54,997 bases of DNA from an uncultured Succinatimonas sp. GTDB taxonomy: Bacteria; Pseudomonadota; Gammaproteobacteria; Enterobacterales; Succinivibrionaceae. A program made the translations under genes and the position numbers. Position 1 is the first letter of the stretch; the number at the start of each line of letters is the position of its first letter. The DNA lies in the NCBI GenBank assembly GCA_900317105.1, contig ONFP01000008.1:1-54997 (forward strand), read 5' to 3'. This document shows, one piece after another, positions 7,396 to 16,462 of the stretch. Under the pieces are notes generated by a model. That model was given only the letters and a program-made list of their open reading frames with translations, ran no database searches and was not told where the DNA came from.

Positions 7396-10008
7396 GTGAT
7401 TCATGCTAAAACTGTAATTGCAATGGTTTTATGTGGTCTGATGTATCAGCATCAGGCCATGGCTAGTTCTGACTCTTCAACTTATCCTTCCCAGGTCTCG
7501 GGCCACTATCAGCACAACGATATCCACAGACTGTTCTCTGATCTCAAAGAATCTGACAAGATTTTTGTAAGCAGAAATTCTCTGTTCAAACCATATGTTG
7601 TGACCGATGATAATGAAATAAAAGAGCTGTTTTCAATCAGAGCCAAAGGAGTTAATCCTCCATCCCAGAAGGGATCTCTGGAGTTTGGTCCCTCCAAAAT
7701 GACCTGGGTTAATGCATCCTCTATTCTTTCATTCCTTTTCAGAAAGTACGTTGATGATAATCAGACTTTTAATGTTCCTTTTGTAGCAAGTACGGACAGA
7801 GACAGACCTTCACGAGCATATGATTTGCATTACAATGCATCAAATTTATGCTCCGGTATGGGGGGGGTCGAGTCAAATCTGAAGAATGTCTGTGTATTAA
7901 ATAATCGTGACAACTTTGGTCTGGTAGAGATTAACTATAATCCTGACATTGGACTGTTCAGTTCTACATACAGAATCAGACTGCTGCCAGAAAACGGCAT
8001 TCAGGAATCCTTATCTCATAAGCTTTTTTTAACTTTTGCCTCCCTGATAGGAGTGTACTCTAATCATAATCAGTCAGGTTTCAGATCTCCTCTTTCTACT
8101 TTTGATTATCATTTAACCAGTAACAATGCCTTTATAACAGAGAATAATAAATTCTCTGATTTGCAGAAGAAATGTGATTACGATTCTTTTTCATCCTGCC
8201 ATTTCAAGTTTGTGGGAGAGAATACTGAAAATCTGCTGGCAGATGGGAAGAAAATCAAGAGTCAGAATGATTTTTCCTCGAAGAAGAGATTCAGTGTACA
8301 TTTCACCAAGAGCGGAGTTCCAAAGTTTAATCTCAATAACACGCTTCTCTCTGGTTCTACCTATATAAACTACGGCTTCTATAATCAGGCAGAGCTGGAG
8401 ATGTTCCGCGATATTGGCTACAACATCAATACCAGTGAGTTCTTTGGAACCTCTATCTACAATTCAGGTACTCCTGAAAACAGAGGTGTATACAATATCA
8501 CTTCTTCATTTACGGCTACAAAAGGTGAGCTAAGGCCATTCAAACAGGAAAAGGCTTCTATTGTTCCTCTTTCAATCGGAACACATATATACGGAAGCTA
8601 CAATGACGTTACTCAGACTGGAATTATTGCTAGTCAGGGCTTTGGCGGTATTGGTATACGTGTTGACGGCTCAAGAAACAGACTTGTAGTTCCTAAGTCT
8701 ACATCTATTATTGAAAATGGTGAATCTGCTACCGGTATCGCCGTAACCTACGGAAGAAACAATATCCTTGATATCCGAGGCGATGTCGAAGCTAGTGGCG
8801 TAGATGGAACCGCTCTGCGTTTTGATTTTGGCTCAAATGTCCTATCTGATTTAAAAGAGTTCCGTGGTTCATACAGAAGAGTTCGAACCTATGATTATCT
8901 TCAGCGAAAAATCTCAAAGGATCAGGCTGAAAGCTATAATGTTCCAAACAATATCAGAGGACCTCTGGTTTCTACTCTGAATATTTCCGGAAAGATAACC
9001 GGCAAGAGATACTCTATTTATATTGATGATTCTGCTCATGTGGGAGACATTAACATCACTAATAAGGCCAAGATATATGGAGATATTGTTTCTAAGTGGA
9101 ATTACTTTGTAGCTCCTGATGGAAAGTCCCTGTATTCTAAGGCTTATAGCTCTAAGCTGCTTGCAGGTAAGCTTCATTTTGATGCCGCATATGGTGAGAA
9201 CCTGAATATTCCTTTCTTTATTAAGAAACTGGCTACCAATATCAATCTTGGTATCAAGAAAAAGAACAAGGGCAGGGATTTTACGTCTGATAACATGATT
9301 TCAGACAATAAGTCACATGTTGAAATCAAAGGTAATATTATCGGCAAAACCATCAATCTTCTCAGTTATGGTGGTATGAGCGATATTATTGGTTTAATTA
9401 ACATAAACCGTCTTTATATTAAAGATTCTTCAGTTTTCATCGCTCCTTCCAAAGCAGAAACAACTTCAGTTGTTGAGATTCTTGATCTCAACAGAGGCGG
9501 TCAGCTTGATTTAACCAATGGCGGCAGTCAGACTTTCATTGTTAAGGAAAAGGCATCCATTTCAAGTAATGCTGTAATCTGCCTTGATGCGGACAAGGAT
9601 GGAACGATCATCGATGATATCAAGTTTGAAGGCAGTCTATTTGCTCCTGATGGAGTTGTAAATATTGAGCCAGGTATCTCTTATAATGATGTGAAGCGAT
9701 ACTCCTCTGATCCAAAGGCTCTGCTGGAGTTCATGAATAATTTCGTAAGACAGGCAAATCAGAAACTTGATAAATACAATGCTTATACCAGGTTCCCTAA
9801 ACATCTGTGGTATACACAGGGAGGAATGGGCAGAACTGTGAACTGTTCTTCTCGCGGCTGCTATATTGGAGATTTTATCAATACCTACAGTAACGCAACC
9901 AAACCTCTTCCAATGTGGAGATACATTCTAAGTATTGCCGGCTGTATCCTGATGCTGGCTTTCTCTGTGGTTCTGGTTAGAAAGACTGGTTCTGGCCGTT
10001 ATGGCTAG
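7396..10008 (+). CDS. Autotransporter-passenger-like surface protein with C-terminal membrane helix and no beta-barrel
   Basis: An 870-residue exported protein starting at GTG 7396, with a signal peptide of about 23 residues (cleavage after AMA). The N-terminal third resembles the metallopeptidase-like head of some enterobacterial autotransporters, but at the expected HExxH site it reads HKLFL (His208), so the zinc site looks dead. A linking segment with EMFRDIGYNINTSEFFGTSI leads into a parallel beta-helix-like passenger (about 365-740), including GIRVDGSRNRLVVP and DGTALRFDFGSNVL. Relatives end in a 12-strand barrel; here the C-terminus has a two-Cys loop (CSSRGC) and one hydrophobic helix (about 842-861) followed by RKTGSGR. 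Family assignment is from memory; function is unknown. Confidence 0.7.
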   Translation: MIHAKTVIAMVLCGLMYQHQAMASSDSSTYPSQVSGHYQHNDIHRLFSDLKESDKIFVSRNSLFKPYVVTDDNEIKELFSIRAKGVNPPSQKGSLEFGPSKMTWVNASSILSFLFRKYVDDNQTFNVPFVASTDRDRPSRAYDLHYNASNLCSGMGGVESNLKNVCVLNNRDNFGLVEINYNPDIGLFSSTYRIRLLPENGIQESLSHKLFLTFASLIGVYSNHNQSGFRSPLSTFDYHLTSNNAFITENNKFSDLQKKCDYDSFSSCHFKFVGENTENLLADGKKIKSQNDFSSKKRFSVHFTKSGVPKFNLNNTLLSGSTYINYGFYNQAELEMFRDIGYNINTSEFFGTSIYNSGTPENRGVYNITSSFTATKGELRPFKQEKASIVPLSIGTHIYGSYNDVTQTGIIASQGFGGIGIRVDGSRNRLVVPKSTSIIENGESATGIAVTYGRNNILDIRGDVEASGVDGTALRFDFGSNVLSDLKEFRGSYRRVRTYDYLQRKISKDQAESYNVPNNIRGPLVSTLNISGKITGKRYSIYIDDSAHVGDINITNKAKIYGDIVSKWNYFVAPDGKSLYSKAYSSKLLAGKLHFDAAYGENLNIPFFIKKLATNINLGIKKKNKGRDFTSDNMISDNKSHVEIKGNIIGKTINLLSYGGMSDIIGLININRLYIKDSSVFIAPSKAETTSVVEILDLNRGGQLDLTNGGSQTFIVKEKASISSNAVICLDADKDGTIIDDIKFEGSLFAPDGVVNIEPGISYNDVKRYSSDPKALLEFMNNFVRQANQKLDKYNAYTRFPKHLWYTQGGMGRTVNCSSRGCYIGDFINTYSNATKPLPMWRYILSIAGCILMLAFSVVLVRKTGSGRYG

Positions 10009-10021
10009 GCTGTTGAACATG

Positions 10022-10053
10022 ACTCTCTGATATGCATAATGATATCAGAGAGT
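10022..10053. terminator. Bidirectional hairpin between convergent genes
   Basis: A perfect 12-bp stem (ACTCTCTGATAT with ATATCAGAGAGT, 8-base loop) lies in the 56-base gap between the surface protein gene (plus) and lnt (minus). There is no T-run on either side, so it may block read-through or protect 3' ends rather than act as a classic intrinsic terminator. Confidence 0.6.
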
Positions 10054-10064
10054 TGACTGAGTGA

Positions 10065-11663
10065 TTAAGGTCTGATCAGTTTACTCATTGTTTCTTTTGC
10101 AGGATCATCCTTCTGCCTTAGTCCACGAATACCTAAAACCAACAGTATCAGCATAATCAGGAACAGAGTCTGTGTTCCATATTTTGAGTAGAAAGTCTGA
10201 CCTTTAACAGGTGAAAACTGTACTGTCAGTACTCCCTCCTGATCCTGTGGTAGTCGATCTACAACCTTACCATTCTCGTCGATGTAAGCTGTAATTCCGC
10301 TATTGGTACAGCGAAGCATTGGTTTCTGAAGCTCCATTGCCCTCATTCTGGCAATATTCAGATGCTGCTGTGGAGCTTGAGTTGGTCCAAACCAGGAATC
10401 ATTGGAAACCATAATAATACCATTGGTCTGCTCTGAATCCATGGAGGAGATTACCTCTGGGAAAATAGCCTCGTAGCAGATAGCCGGAATGAACTTATGG
10501 TTATTGATTGTAACTGGCAGCTGTTCATCAGGACCACTGCTGAAAGAAGAATTTGGAATAACGAATATAGAGCCAAGAGGTCTTAATACATCTTCGAAAG
10601 GAACTGTTTCTCCAAAAGGCACCAGTTTTCTCTTCTGATATGGAAGATCATGTGCAAGATCAGCTCCATCACCAATATGTACAATTGAATTGAAGATCTT
10701 GTTCTGTGAAGATGTGAATATACCTGTTACAAGCGCAGTCTTGTCTGTCTTGAGTACAGTATCCAGATCTCCTATTAGTTCTGCTGATGAATAGTAATCA
10801 ATAGGTAGTGCTGATTCTGACCAGACTACAATCTTAGAATTAGACAGCTTTGGTTTGGTAAGTGTCCAGTAGGTTGAAAAGATCTCGTTAACACTGGCTG
10901 CATTGTTGTGTACAGACTGAGTGATATTTGCCTGAACCAGTGATGCATTGATGGTTGGCATTTTTTCAACCTGAGGAAGGTTCTCAAGGAAAACACCGAC
11001 CAGTAGAATCATAGCTGCTACAGGAAGGAACAGGAATTTTCTTAAAGCTGTAAGGGCAAGGGCAGCACTTAAAACATAAAGGGCTAAATTGATGCCTCTT
11101 ACACCAACGAACGGAGCATAGTTCTTAAGAGGTCCTTCTACACAGGAATAACCGATATAAAGCCAAGGAAATCCTGATAGGTAATAGTAGACAATATAAT
11201 CGGCAATGATAAATCCGATAGGAACAAAGCAGCATATATAAACTGCTTTTTTCTTTTTGGCGATGCTAAATGCAAGCATATTTAAAAAAGCATATGTAAA
11301 GCCAATATATCCGAATGAGAAGCCGGTAATTATAATATATGACAAAACCAGAGGAACCTGACCAAAGCCTTCCATTACAAAATTCAGCCAGGTCAGAGAA
11401 AGAGTAGCGTAGGTTCCAAAGAATAGCACGGACAGAATTCCAACCTGAGGTGTAAATTTACAGGTGTACAGCTGCATCATGAAAAAACCAAGTGCAATTA
11501 CTGCAAATGGCCATTTTTCAACAGGTGCAATGGATAAACTCATAATTGCACCTAGCACCATTGAGGATAGACACATTCCTAATGGCTTGTTAATAAGAGT
11601 CAGCAGTCTCTTGCCATCAAGAAGACTGGATAGAATAAAGTATATTTTAATAAAAAACTGCAT
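10065..11663 (-). CDS. lnt: Lnt, apolipoprotein N-acyltransferase
   Basis: A 532-residue inner-membrane enzyme that adds the third acyl chain to lipoproteins. Several membrane helices occupy roughly residues 30-225 and one lies at the C-terminus, around a periplasmic nitrilase domain. The catalytic triad is visible: Glu in VVWSESALPID, Lys in KRKLVPFGETVPFE and Cys in AICYEAIFPE. The N-terminus is about 20 residues longer than in E. coli (512), and a later Met near residue 30 could be the true start. It directly follows corC with one base between, ending the miaB-ybeZ-ybeY-corC-lnt operon. Confidence 0.95.
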   Translation of the reverse strand: MQFFIKIYFILSSLLDGKRLLTLINKPLGMCLSSMVLGAIMSLSIAPVEKWPFAVIALGFFMMQLYTCKFTPQVGILSVLFFGTYATLSLTWLNFVMEGFGQVPLVLSYIIITGFSFGYIGFTYAFLNMLAFSIAKKKKAVYICCFVPIGFIIADYIVYYYLSGFPWLYIGYSCVEGPLKNYAPFVGVRGINLALYVLSAALALTALRKFLFLPVAAMILLVGVFLENLPQVEKMPTINASLVQANITQSVHNNAASVNEIFSTYWTLTKPKLSNSKIVVWSESALPIDYYSSAELIGDLDTVLKTDKTALVTGIFTSSQNKIFNSIVHIGDGADLAHDLPYQKRKLVPFGETVPFEDVLRPLGSIFVIPNSSFSSGPDEQLPVTINNHKFIPAICYEAIFPEVISSMDSEQTNGIIMVSNDSWFGPTQAPQQHLNIARMRAMELQKPMLRCTNSGITAYIDENGKVVDRLPQDQEGVLTVQFSPVKGQTFYSKYGTQTLFLIMLILLVLGIRGLRQKDDPAKETMSKLIRP

Positions 11664-11664
11664 A

Positions 11665-12528
11665 CTACTGCTTAATGTCCTGATCTGTAGCCGGTGGGGT
11701 TACCTCAAGAAGATGTACTCTTCTGTCATTGGCTTCTAGCACCTTGAATTCAAAGCCTTCAATAGTCAGCTTCTCTCCAATGTTAGGGAATTTACCCAGC
11801 ATATGAGTGGTAAGACCTGCAATGGTGTCAACTTCTGCAAGCTCTGAGAATTTACAGTTAAAGAACTCGTCAAATTCCTCAAGCTCTGTTATGCCGCTGA
11901 CAATGTAGGATTTTCCTTCCTTTGATTTGACGATATGCTCTGAATTTACCTCAGTATCGTATTCGTCATCAATATCACCAACGATAACCTCAAGCACGTC
12001 CTCAATTGTGACCAGTCCAGAAACTCCGCCGAATTCATCGACAACAATTGCAATGTGGAAGCGGTTCTGCTGGAACTCCTTGAGCATGGAATTAACTCGT
12101 TTGGCTTCCGGAACGATAATAGGGGAACGAAGAATTGATTTGATTGAACCTCCCTCAAGCTCCTTTAAGCCACAGGCATAAGGGATTAGATCTTTTGCCA
12201 GAAGAACTCCAACGATATGATCCTTGTCCTCACCGATTACAGGATAGCGGGAGTGTGCTGTCTGGAGAACAATTTTGGCAGCTTCCTCTATGGTGCTGTT
12301 GACATGAATTGTAACAATCTCGTTTGCAGGGATCATTACGTCAGACACGCGAAGTCTGTTGATATCAAAAATACCCTGAAGCATTTCCTCGGTATCTTCG
12401 TCAATAACCTCATTTTCGGAAGCTTCGCGAATAACCTGTTCTAATTCATCCTGACTGGTAGGTTCAGTTTTTTTTGAAAAAATCTTTGATAAAAAGGAAC
12501 TGTGTTCCTCGTCGTGATTATCGGTCAT
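11665..12528 (-). CDS. corC: CorC (YbeX), CBS-domain protein
   Basis: A 287-residue cytoplasmic protein with two CBS domains (about residues 60-185) and a C-terminal CorC/HlyC transporter-associated domain (about 200-280). E. coli YbeX is linked to magnesium/cobalt efflux and ribosome homeostasis. The DVMIP motif that opens the first CBS domain and FHIAIVVDEFGGVSGLVT in the second are typical. The ATG at 12528 is preferred over a TTG 12 bases upstream because GGAAAA precedes it at a usable distance. Neighbours ybeY and lnt are the conserved partners. Confidence 0.95.
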   Translation of the reverse strand: MTDNHDEEHSSFLSKIFSKKTEPTSQDELEQVIREASENEVIDEDTEEMLQGIFDINRLRVSDVMIPANEIVTIHVNSTIEEAAKIVLQTAHSRYPVIGEDKDHIVGVLLAKDLIPYACGLKELEGGSIKSILRSPIIVPEAKRVNSMLKEFQQNRFHIAIVVDEFGGVSGLVTIEDVLEVIVGDIDDEYDTEVNSEHIVKSKEGKSYIVSGITELEEFDEFFNCKFSELAEVDTIAGLTTHMLGKFPNIGEKLTIEGFEFKVLEANDRRVHLLEVTPPATDQDIKQ

Positions 12529-12570
12529 AATTTTTTCCAAATTCTTGATTGCTACTCTGTTTGTTCTTCT

Positions 12571-13047
12571 TTAGTATTCATCATCCTTGTAAGGATTATC
12601 ATAGCCAAGTTCTTCCATGGCCTTAATTTCTAGAGGCTCCATTTCCTTGGCATCTTCCTCTTCAATATGATCGTATCCGATAAGATGCAGACAGCCATGA
12701 ACTATAAGATGAGCAAAATGCTCCTCAAGAGTCTTGTTCTGCTCTTTGCACTCTCTCTCTAAAACTTCCTTGCAGACAACAAGATCTCCTAATAAAGGCA
12801 GATCTTCAACTCCCTCTGGCAGTTCAAAAGGGAAAGACAGAATGTTGGTTGGTCTGTCTACATGTCTGTATGTAGAGTTCAGCTGATGGATCTCCTCTGA
12901 ATTCACCATACGGATGGTGATTTCGCTATCCTTGTTTCTGCCGCCAGTCTTGAGTGCAACAGTTGCCCATTTTGTCATTAGTTCCAGTGATGGGTAGCTT
13001 TCAAGAGCTTCGTCTGTTGCAATCTGCAGATCAATTATTACTTGCAT
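12571..13047 (-). CDS. ybeY: YbeY, endoribonuclease and rRNA maturation factor
   Basis: A 158-residue zinc-dependent endoribonuclease that takes part in 16S rRNA 3'-end maturation and 70S quality control. The zinc site HGCLHLIGYDH (HxxHxxGxxH) is intact. The ATG at 13047 is chosen over a longer upstream reading because it gives the standard N-terminus (MQVIIDLQIA) and family length; upstream sequence in this frame is ybeZ coding DNA. It overlaps the end of ybeZ by 17 bases, so translation is probably coupled. Confidence 0.96.
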   Translation of the reverse strand: MQVIIDLQIATDEALESYPSLELMTKWATVALKTGGRNKDSEITIRMVNSEEIHQLNSTYRHVDRPTNILSFPFELPEGVEDLPLLGDLVVCKEVLERECKEQNKTLEEHFAHLIVHGCLHLIGYDHIEEEDAKEMEPLEIKAMEELGYDNPYKDDEY

Positions 13048-14146
13048 TAGACACCTCTTTTTCAGAATTTTCAGTGGAGGATGAATCGTTTTTATTATTT
13101 CTTCCGTAATAATGCTGATTATCCTTTTCGTGAGTCTTTTCGTACTCATCGTAGGCATTAACAATGGCTGCCACAACTGGATGTCTTACAACATCGGAAG
13201 ATTCAAAGAAGGTAAAGCCGATTTCCTCAACTGACTTTAGAACCTCCATAGCATGCTTTAGACCTGATCTTACATTTCTTGGCAAATCAATCTGGCTAGG
13301 ATCACCGGTGATAACAGCATGAGAATTGAATCCGATACGGGTTAAAAACATTTTCATCTGTTCAACAGTAGTATTCTGAGCCTCGTCCAGAATAATAAAG
13401 GAATCGTTCAGAGTTCTTCCTCTCATATAAGCCAAAGGGGCAATCTCGATAATCTGTTTTTCTATGAGCTTTTCCACCTTCTCAAATCCGAGCATTTCAA
13501 ACAGGGCGTCGTATAGTGGCCTTAGGTAAGGATCAACCTTCTGTGAGAGATCTCCTGGAAGAAAACCAAGTTTTTCACCGGCCTCAACTGCAGGTCTGGT
13601 CAGAATGATTCGTCTTATTTCATTTCGCTCCAGGGCATCTACAGCTGCAGCAACGGCAAGGAAAGTCTTACCTGTTCCTGCAGGCCCGATACCAAAGCTT
13701 ACATCATGAGAGACAATCTTGTTGATATAGTCTGACTGATTTGAGGTTCTTGCTTTGATAAAGCCGCGTTTGGTTTTAAAGTTGTTAGCTTTGGCATAAA
13801 GAGAATCAATTGAGCCCTTGGCATGCTCTCCTGAATAATCTGTGTTGTCCTGCTCTAGAGCTGTGGTCTCGGTTATAGCAAGGTGCACCATGTCAGGAGT
13901 AACCTCTGATGGTTTCTTAGAGCCCTTGATAGGGGTGGTGTCAACGTACAGAGACTTAATCAGTTTATAGGCTTTTTTTACATGACCGGATTTTCCTTCT
14001 AAATGAAAATGAGCGCCGGAATAACTTATTTTTACGCCTAGTCTTTTTTCAATCTGTTTTAAATTCTCGTCTTCAGGTCCTACAAGGTAGGCGATTCTAT
14101 CTTTGTCGTCAGGATCTAAAACAAAATCTTGGGTAATTGTATTCAT
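13031..14146 (-). CDS. ybeZ: YbeZ, PhoH-family ATPase
   Basis: A 371-residue PhoH-like P-loop ATPase. The Walker A motif GPAGTGKT lies near residue 157 and the Walker B FIILDEAQN near residue 250, and both are intact. An N-terminal KH-like region (about 15-70) is typical of the group. The protein works with YbeY in rRNA processing. The last 30 residues are polar and Asn/Ser-rich and encode the overlap with ybeY. It follows miaB with a 9-base gap. Confidence 0.94.
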   Translation of the reverse strand: MNTITQDFVLDPDDKDRIAYLVGPEDENLKQIEKRLGVKISYSGAHFHLEGKSGHVKKAYKLIKSLYVDTTPIKGSKKPSEVTPDMVHLAITETTALEQDNTDYSGEHAKGSIDSLYAKANNFKTKRGFIKARTSNQSDYINKIVSHDVSFGIGPAGTGKTFLAVAAAVDALERNEIRRIILTRPAVEAGEKLGFLPGDLSQKVDPYLRPLYDALFEMLGFEKVEKLIEKQIIEIAPLAYMRGRTLNDSFIILDEAQNTTVEQMKMFLTRIGFNSHAVITGDPSQIDLPRNVRSGLKHAMEVLKSVEEIGFTFFESSDVVRHPVVAAIVNAYDEYEKTHEKDNQHYYGRNNKNDSSSTENSEKEVSNASNN

Positions 14147-14155
14147 TACATTGCC

Positions 14156-15520
14156 TTACTGATTAACAAGCTCGCCCTTAAGAGTATGGGCTGCTACAGA
14201 AGTAATCTTTACATCAACCATCTGTCCTACAAGAGATAAAGGCCCCTTGAACACAACAATTCTTCCGGAAGATGCTCTGCTCTTGAGCTCATTCTCGTCC
14301 TTTCTGGAGGTTCCCTCTACAAGACATCTCTGAGTGGTTCCGATGAAGGCCTCGGTATATTCTGATGCCAGCTCCTCAAGTCGCTTCTGCAGAACATAAA
14401 GTCGCTGCATCTTTGTTTCCTTTGGAATAGGATCCTCAAGTTCTGCAGCAGGGGTCCCCGGTCTTATTGAATATACAAAGGAGAAGCTCTGATCGAATTT
14501 AACCTCGTTGACAATCTTCATGGTTTCATTGAAATCTTCATCGGTTTCCCCTGGGAAGCCGACAATGAAATCTGATGAGATATGAACTGTAGGGCGAGCC
14601 GCTCTAATCTTCTTAATCAGCTCAACATATTCCTCTGCAGTATATCTTCTGTGCATTGCCTCAAGAATTCGGTTTGAACCCGCCTGAATTGGAACGTGAA
14701 TCCCGTCCGAGATTACAGGCAGATCTTTAATTGCCTCTATAATGTCATCTGTAAAATCCATAGGATTTGAGGTGGTGAATCTGATTCTCTCAACTCCTGG
14801 AATTGCTGCAATTTCATAAAGAAGGGAAGAGAATTTACAGTCTGAACCGTCAGGATTTAATCCGTGATAAGAGTTTACATTCTGACCTAGGAGATGAATT
14901 TCCTTAACCCCGTTGGCAATATGTCCTATACATTCATCAATGATGTCCTGAACCGGTCTTGACTGCTCTTCACCGCGTGTATAAGGGACAATACAGTAGG
15001 TGCACTTGTTGGAGCAGCCTTCCATAATGGTAACAAAGGCAGAAGGTCCTACCGCTCCTGCTTCCGGCAGATAATCAAACTTATCAATTGCATCAGCTGT
15101 AACATCAACTACAGGCTTACCTGAAGCAATAAACTCTCCTACCATTTTAGGTAGTCTGTGAATTGTTCTTGGTCCGAAAATAATATTGATGCTCTTATCG
15201 AGGTCAAGAATTTTCTCGGCAAGCTCAGCTCCTACACAGCCTCCAAGTGCAATAATTGTGTCATCGTTGATTTCACCTGTATGTCTCCATGAGGCGATCT
15301 GATTGAAAACTTTGTCCTCTGCCTTGGCTCTTACAGCACAGGTAACCAGAATGATTATATTTGCTCCTCTAGGAGCTGATGACTCTGCAAAGCCAGCGGC
15401 TGTCATTAAATCTCTGATTCTTCCTCCATCATATACATTCATCTGACATCCCCAGACATGTACATAGAAGGAGCCTAATTGAAGTTTTGGTGCAGATAGG
15501 GTGGTTTGAATTGTAGTCAT
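14156..15520 (-). CDS. miaB: MiaB, tRNA-2-methylthio-N6-dimethylallyladenosine synthase
   Basis: A 454-residue radical-SAM methylthiotransferase that modifies A37 of tRNAs reading UNN codons. It has the N-terminal UPF0004 domain with three cluster cysteines (in VWGCQMN, LVTCAVR, ALGGCVG), the radical-SAM motif CSNKCTYC near residue 165, and a C-terminal TRAM domain (about 385-450). It heads the ybeZ-ybeY-corC-lnt operon. No clear Shine-Dalgarno sequence precedes its ATG, and only 21 bases separate it from the upstream fic gene on the same strand. Confidence 0.97.
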   Translation of the reverse strand: MTTIQTTLSAPKLQLGSFYVHVWGCQMNVYDGGRIRDLMTAAGFAESSAPRGANIIILVTCAVRAKAEDKVFNQIASWRHTGEINDDTIIALGGCVGAELAEKILDLDKSINIIFGPRTIHRLPKMVGEFIASGKPVVDVTADAIDKFDYLPEAGAVGPSAFVTIMEGCSNKCTYCIVPYTRGEEQSRPVQDIIDECIGHIANGVKEIHLLGQNVNSYHGLNPDGSDCKFSSLLYEIAAIPGVERIRFTTSNPMDFTDDIIEAIKDLPVISDGIHVPIQAGSNRILEAMHRRYTAEEYVELIKKIRAARPTVHISSDFIVGFPGETDEDFNETMKIVNEVKFDQSFSFVYSIRPGTPAAELEDPIPKETKMQRLYVLQKRLEELASEYTEAFIGTTQRCLVEGTSRKDENELKSRASSGRIVVFKGPLSLVGQMVDVKITSVAAHTLKGELVNQ

Positions 15521-15541
15521 GATTAGTAAGTTTTTTTTATA

Positions 15542-16138
15542 TTAATTTTGTGGTTTTGCAATAATGCACTTGTCAAAAAGCTCGGTCATCAGTTCATAAT
15601 CACCGGCAAATGCATTAATGGATGCATAGAGCATCATTTTAGGATCACATAGAGAATAATCAACCTTAAATCCTAGAGGAATCAGAAGCTCACGGACAAA
15701 CTCTCTCTGAGCCCTTCCGTTTCCTTCTCTGAATGGATGTACAGCGTTAATCTCTCCTAGATAATAAGCTGCTTTTTCTGCGATTTTCTTTTCGCTACAG
15801 TCTCTGAGAAAATTCTCTTGTGCAAGTTCATCAAAGACCTTGTTAATTGTTTTCTCGATAAACTGAGCATCACAGAAAAGAATTTCCTTGGATATATTAA
15901 CCTGGCGCAGTTCTCCTGCCCAGGGATAAATATCCTGGAAGATATACTTATGGATTGCCTTTAAGTGGGGTAGATCAAATTTGCCCTGAATAGGCTTTTT
16001 GAGTAGATCGATAATCCTTGCTCCAGTGTACAGTCTCTCGTACTGAGAAAGTACCCTAGGATCATGCTCATTGAAGTTATTTATTAAAACTTCAGTACCT
16101 GGATAGCAATAGACTTTATCGAAAGTCGTGGCTTCCAA
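15542..16138 (-). CDS. fic: Fic-domain protein, probable AMP-transferring toxin
   Basis: A 198-residue Fic protein. The catalytic motif HPFREGNGR (residues 134-142) is complete: His134 is the general base and the GNGR loop binds the nucleotide. A flap-like segment with ILFCDAQFIE (about 86-95) precedes it. Fic enzymes of this class transfer AMP from ATP to a target hydroxyl. The start is a TTG at 16138, three bases after the stop of the small antitoxin gene, so translation is probably coupled. There is no inhibitory motif inside the Fic protein itself, which fits class I, with the inhibitor in a separate protein. The next gene downstream is miaB. Confidence 0.92.
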   Translation of the reverse strand: MEATTFDKVYCYPGTEVLINNFNEHDPRVLSQYERLYTGARIIDLLKKPIQGKFDLPHLKAIHKYIFQDIYPWAGELRQVNISKEILFCDAQFIEKTINKVFDELAQENFLRDCSEKKIAEKAAYYLGEINAVHPFREGNGRAQREFVRELLIPLGFKVDYSLCDPKMMLYASINAFAGDYELMTELFDKCIIAKPQN

Positions 16139-16141
16139 GAT

Positions 16142-16300
16142 TCAGGCTACCTTGCTATCTTCGGTTAATTTTGATATCTGTTCCTGAAATTCTTTAAAAG
16201 AAATTTCTCCGTCAGCATAGCTTTGTAGTAGCTTTTCCTGCTCTTCTGTCAGATATAAATTTTCCATTGCTAAAGTAGCTTTTACTTCATCTAGCAACAT
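16142..16300 (-). CDS. VbhA-type antitoxin of the Fic protein
   Basis: A 52-residue ORF from ATG at 16300, ending just before fic. Residues 9-14 read TLAMEN, which fits the class I Fic inhibitor motif [S/T]xxxE[G/N]; in known antitoxins the Glu (here Glu13) pairs with the second Arg of the Fic motif and blocks ATP binding. The rest (LTEEQEKLLQSYADGEISF) resembles the antitoxin_VbhA family. Gene order antitoxin-toxin and the 3-base spacing support a toxin-antitoxin pair. Motif and context are seen; inhibition is inferred from the family. Confidence 0.85.
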   Translation of the reverse strand: MLLDEVKATLAMENLYLTEEQEKLLQSYADGEISFKEFQEQISKLTEDSKVA

Positions 16301-16462
16301 ACGCTCTCCGTAGTAATCACACCTTCTTAATTATAACAGAAAAAGTGCTTTTTTTTCGTGTTTTAAGGTTGAATAATACTACATTATTTTGTGATAAATA
16401 TCCAAATTATTAAAAATAATTATCGAGAATATTTTAGGTAATTTTTTTTATAAAAAAAACAA

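Noticed and set aside
13048-13176. Upstream extension of YbeY by 43 residues
   Set aside because: These codons lie inside ybeZ and give a sequence unlike YbeY proteins; the normal start is at 13047.
16142-16300. Antitoxin as an independent helix-turn-helix regulator
   Set aside because: Too short for a DNA-binding domain, and it carries the class I Fic inhibitor motif instead.
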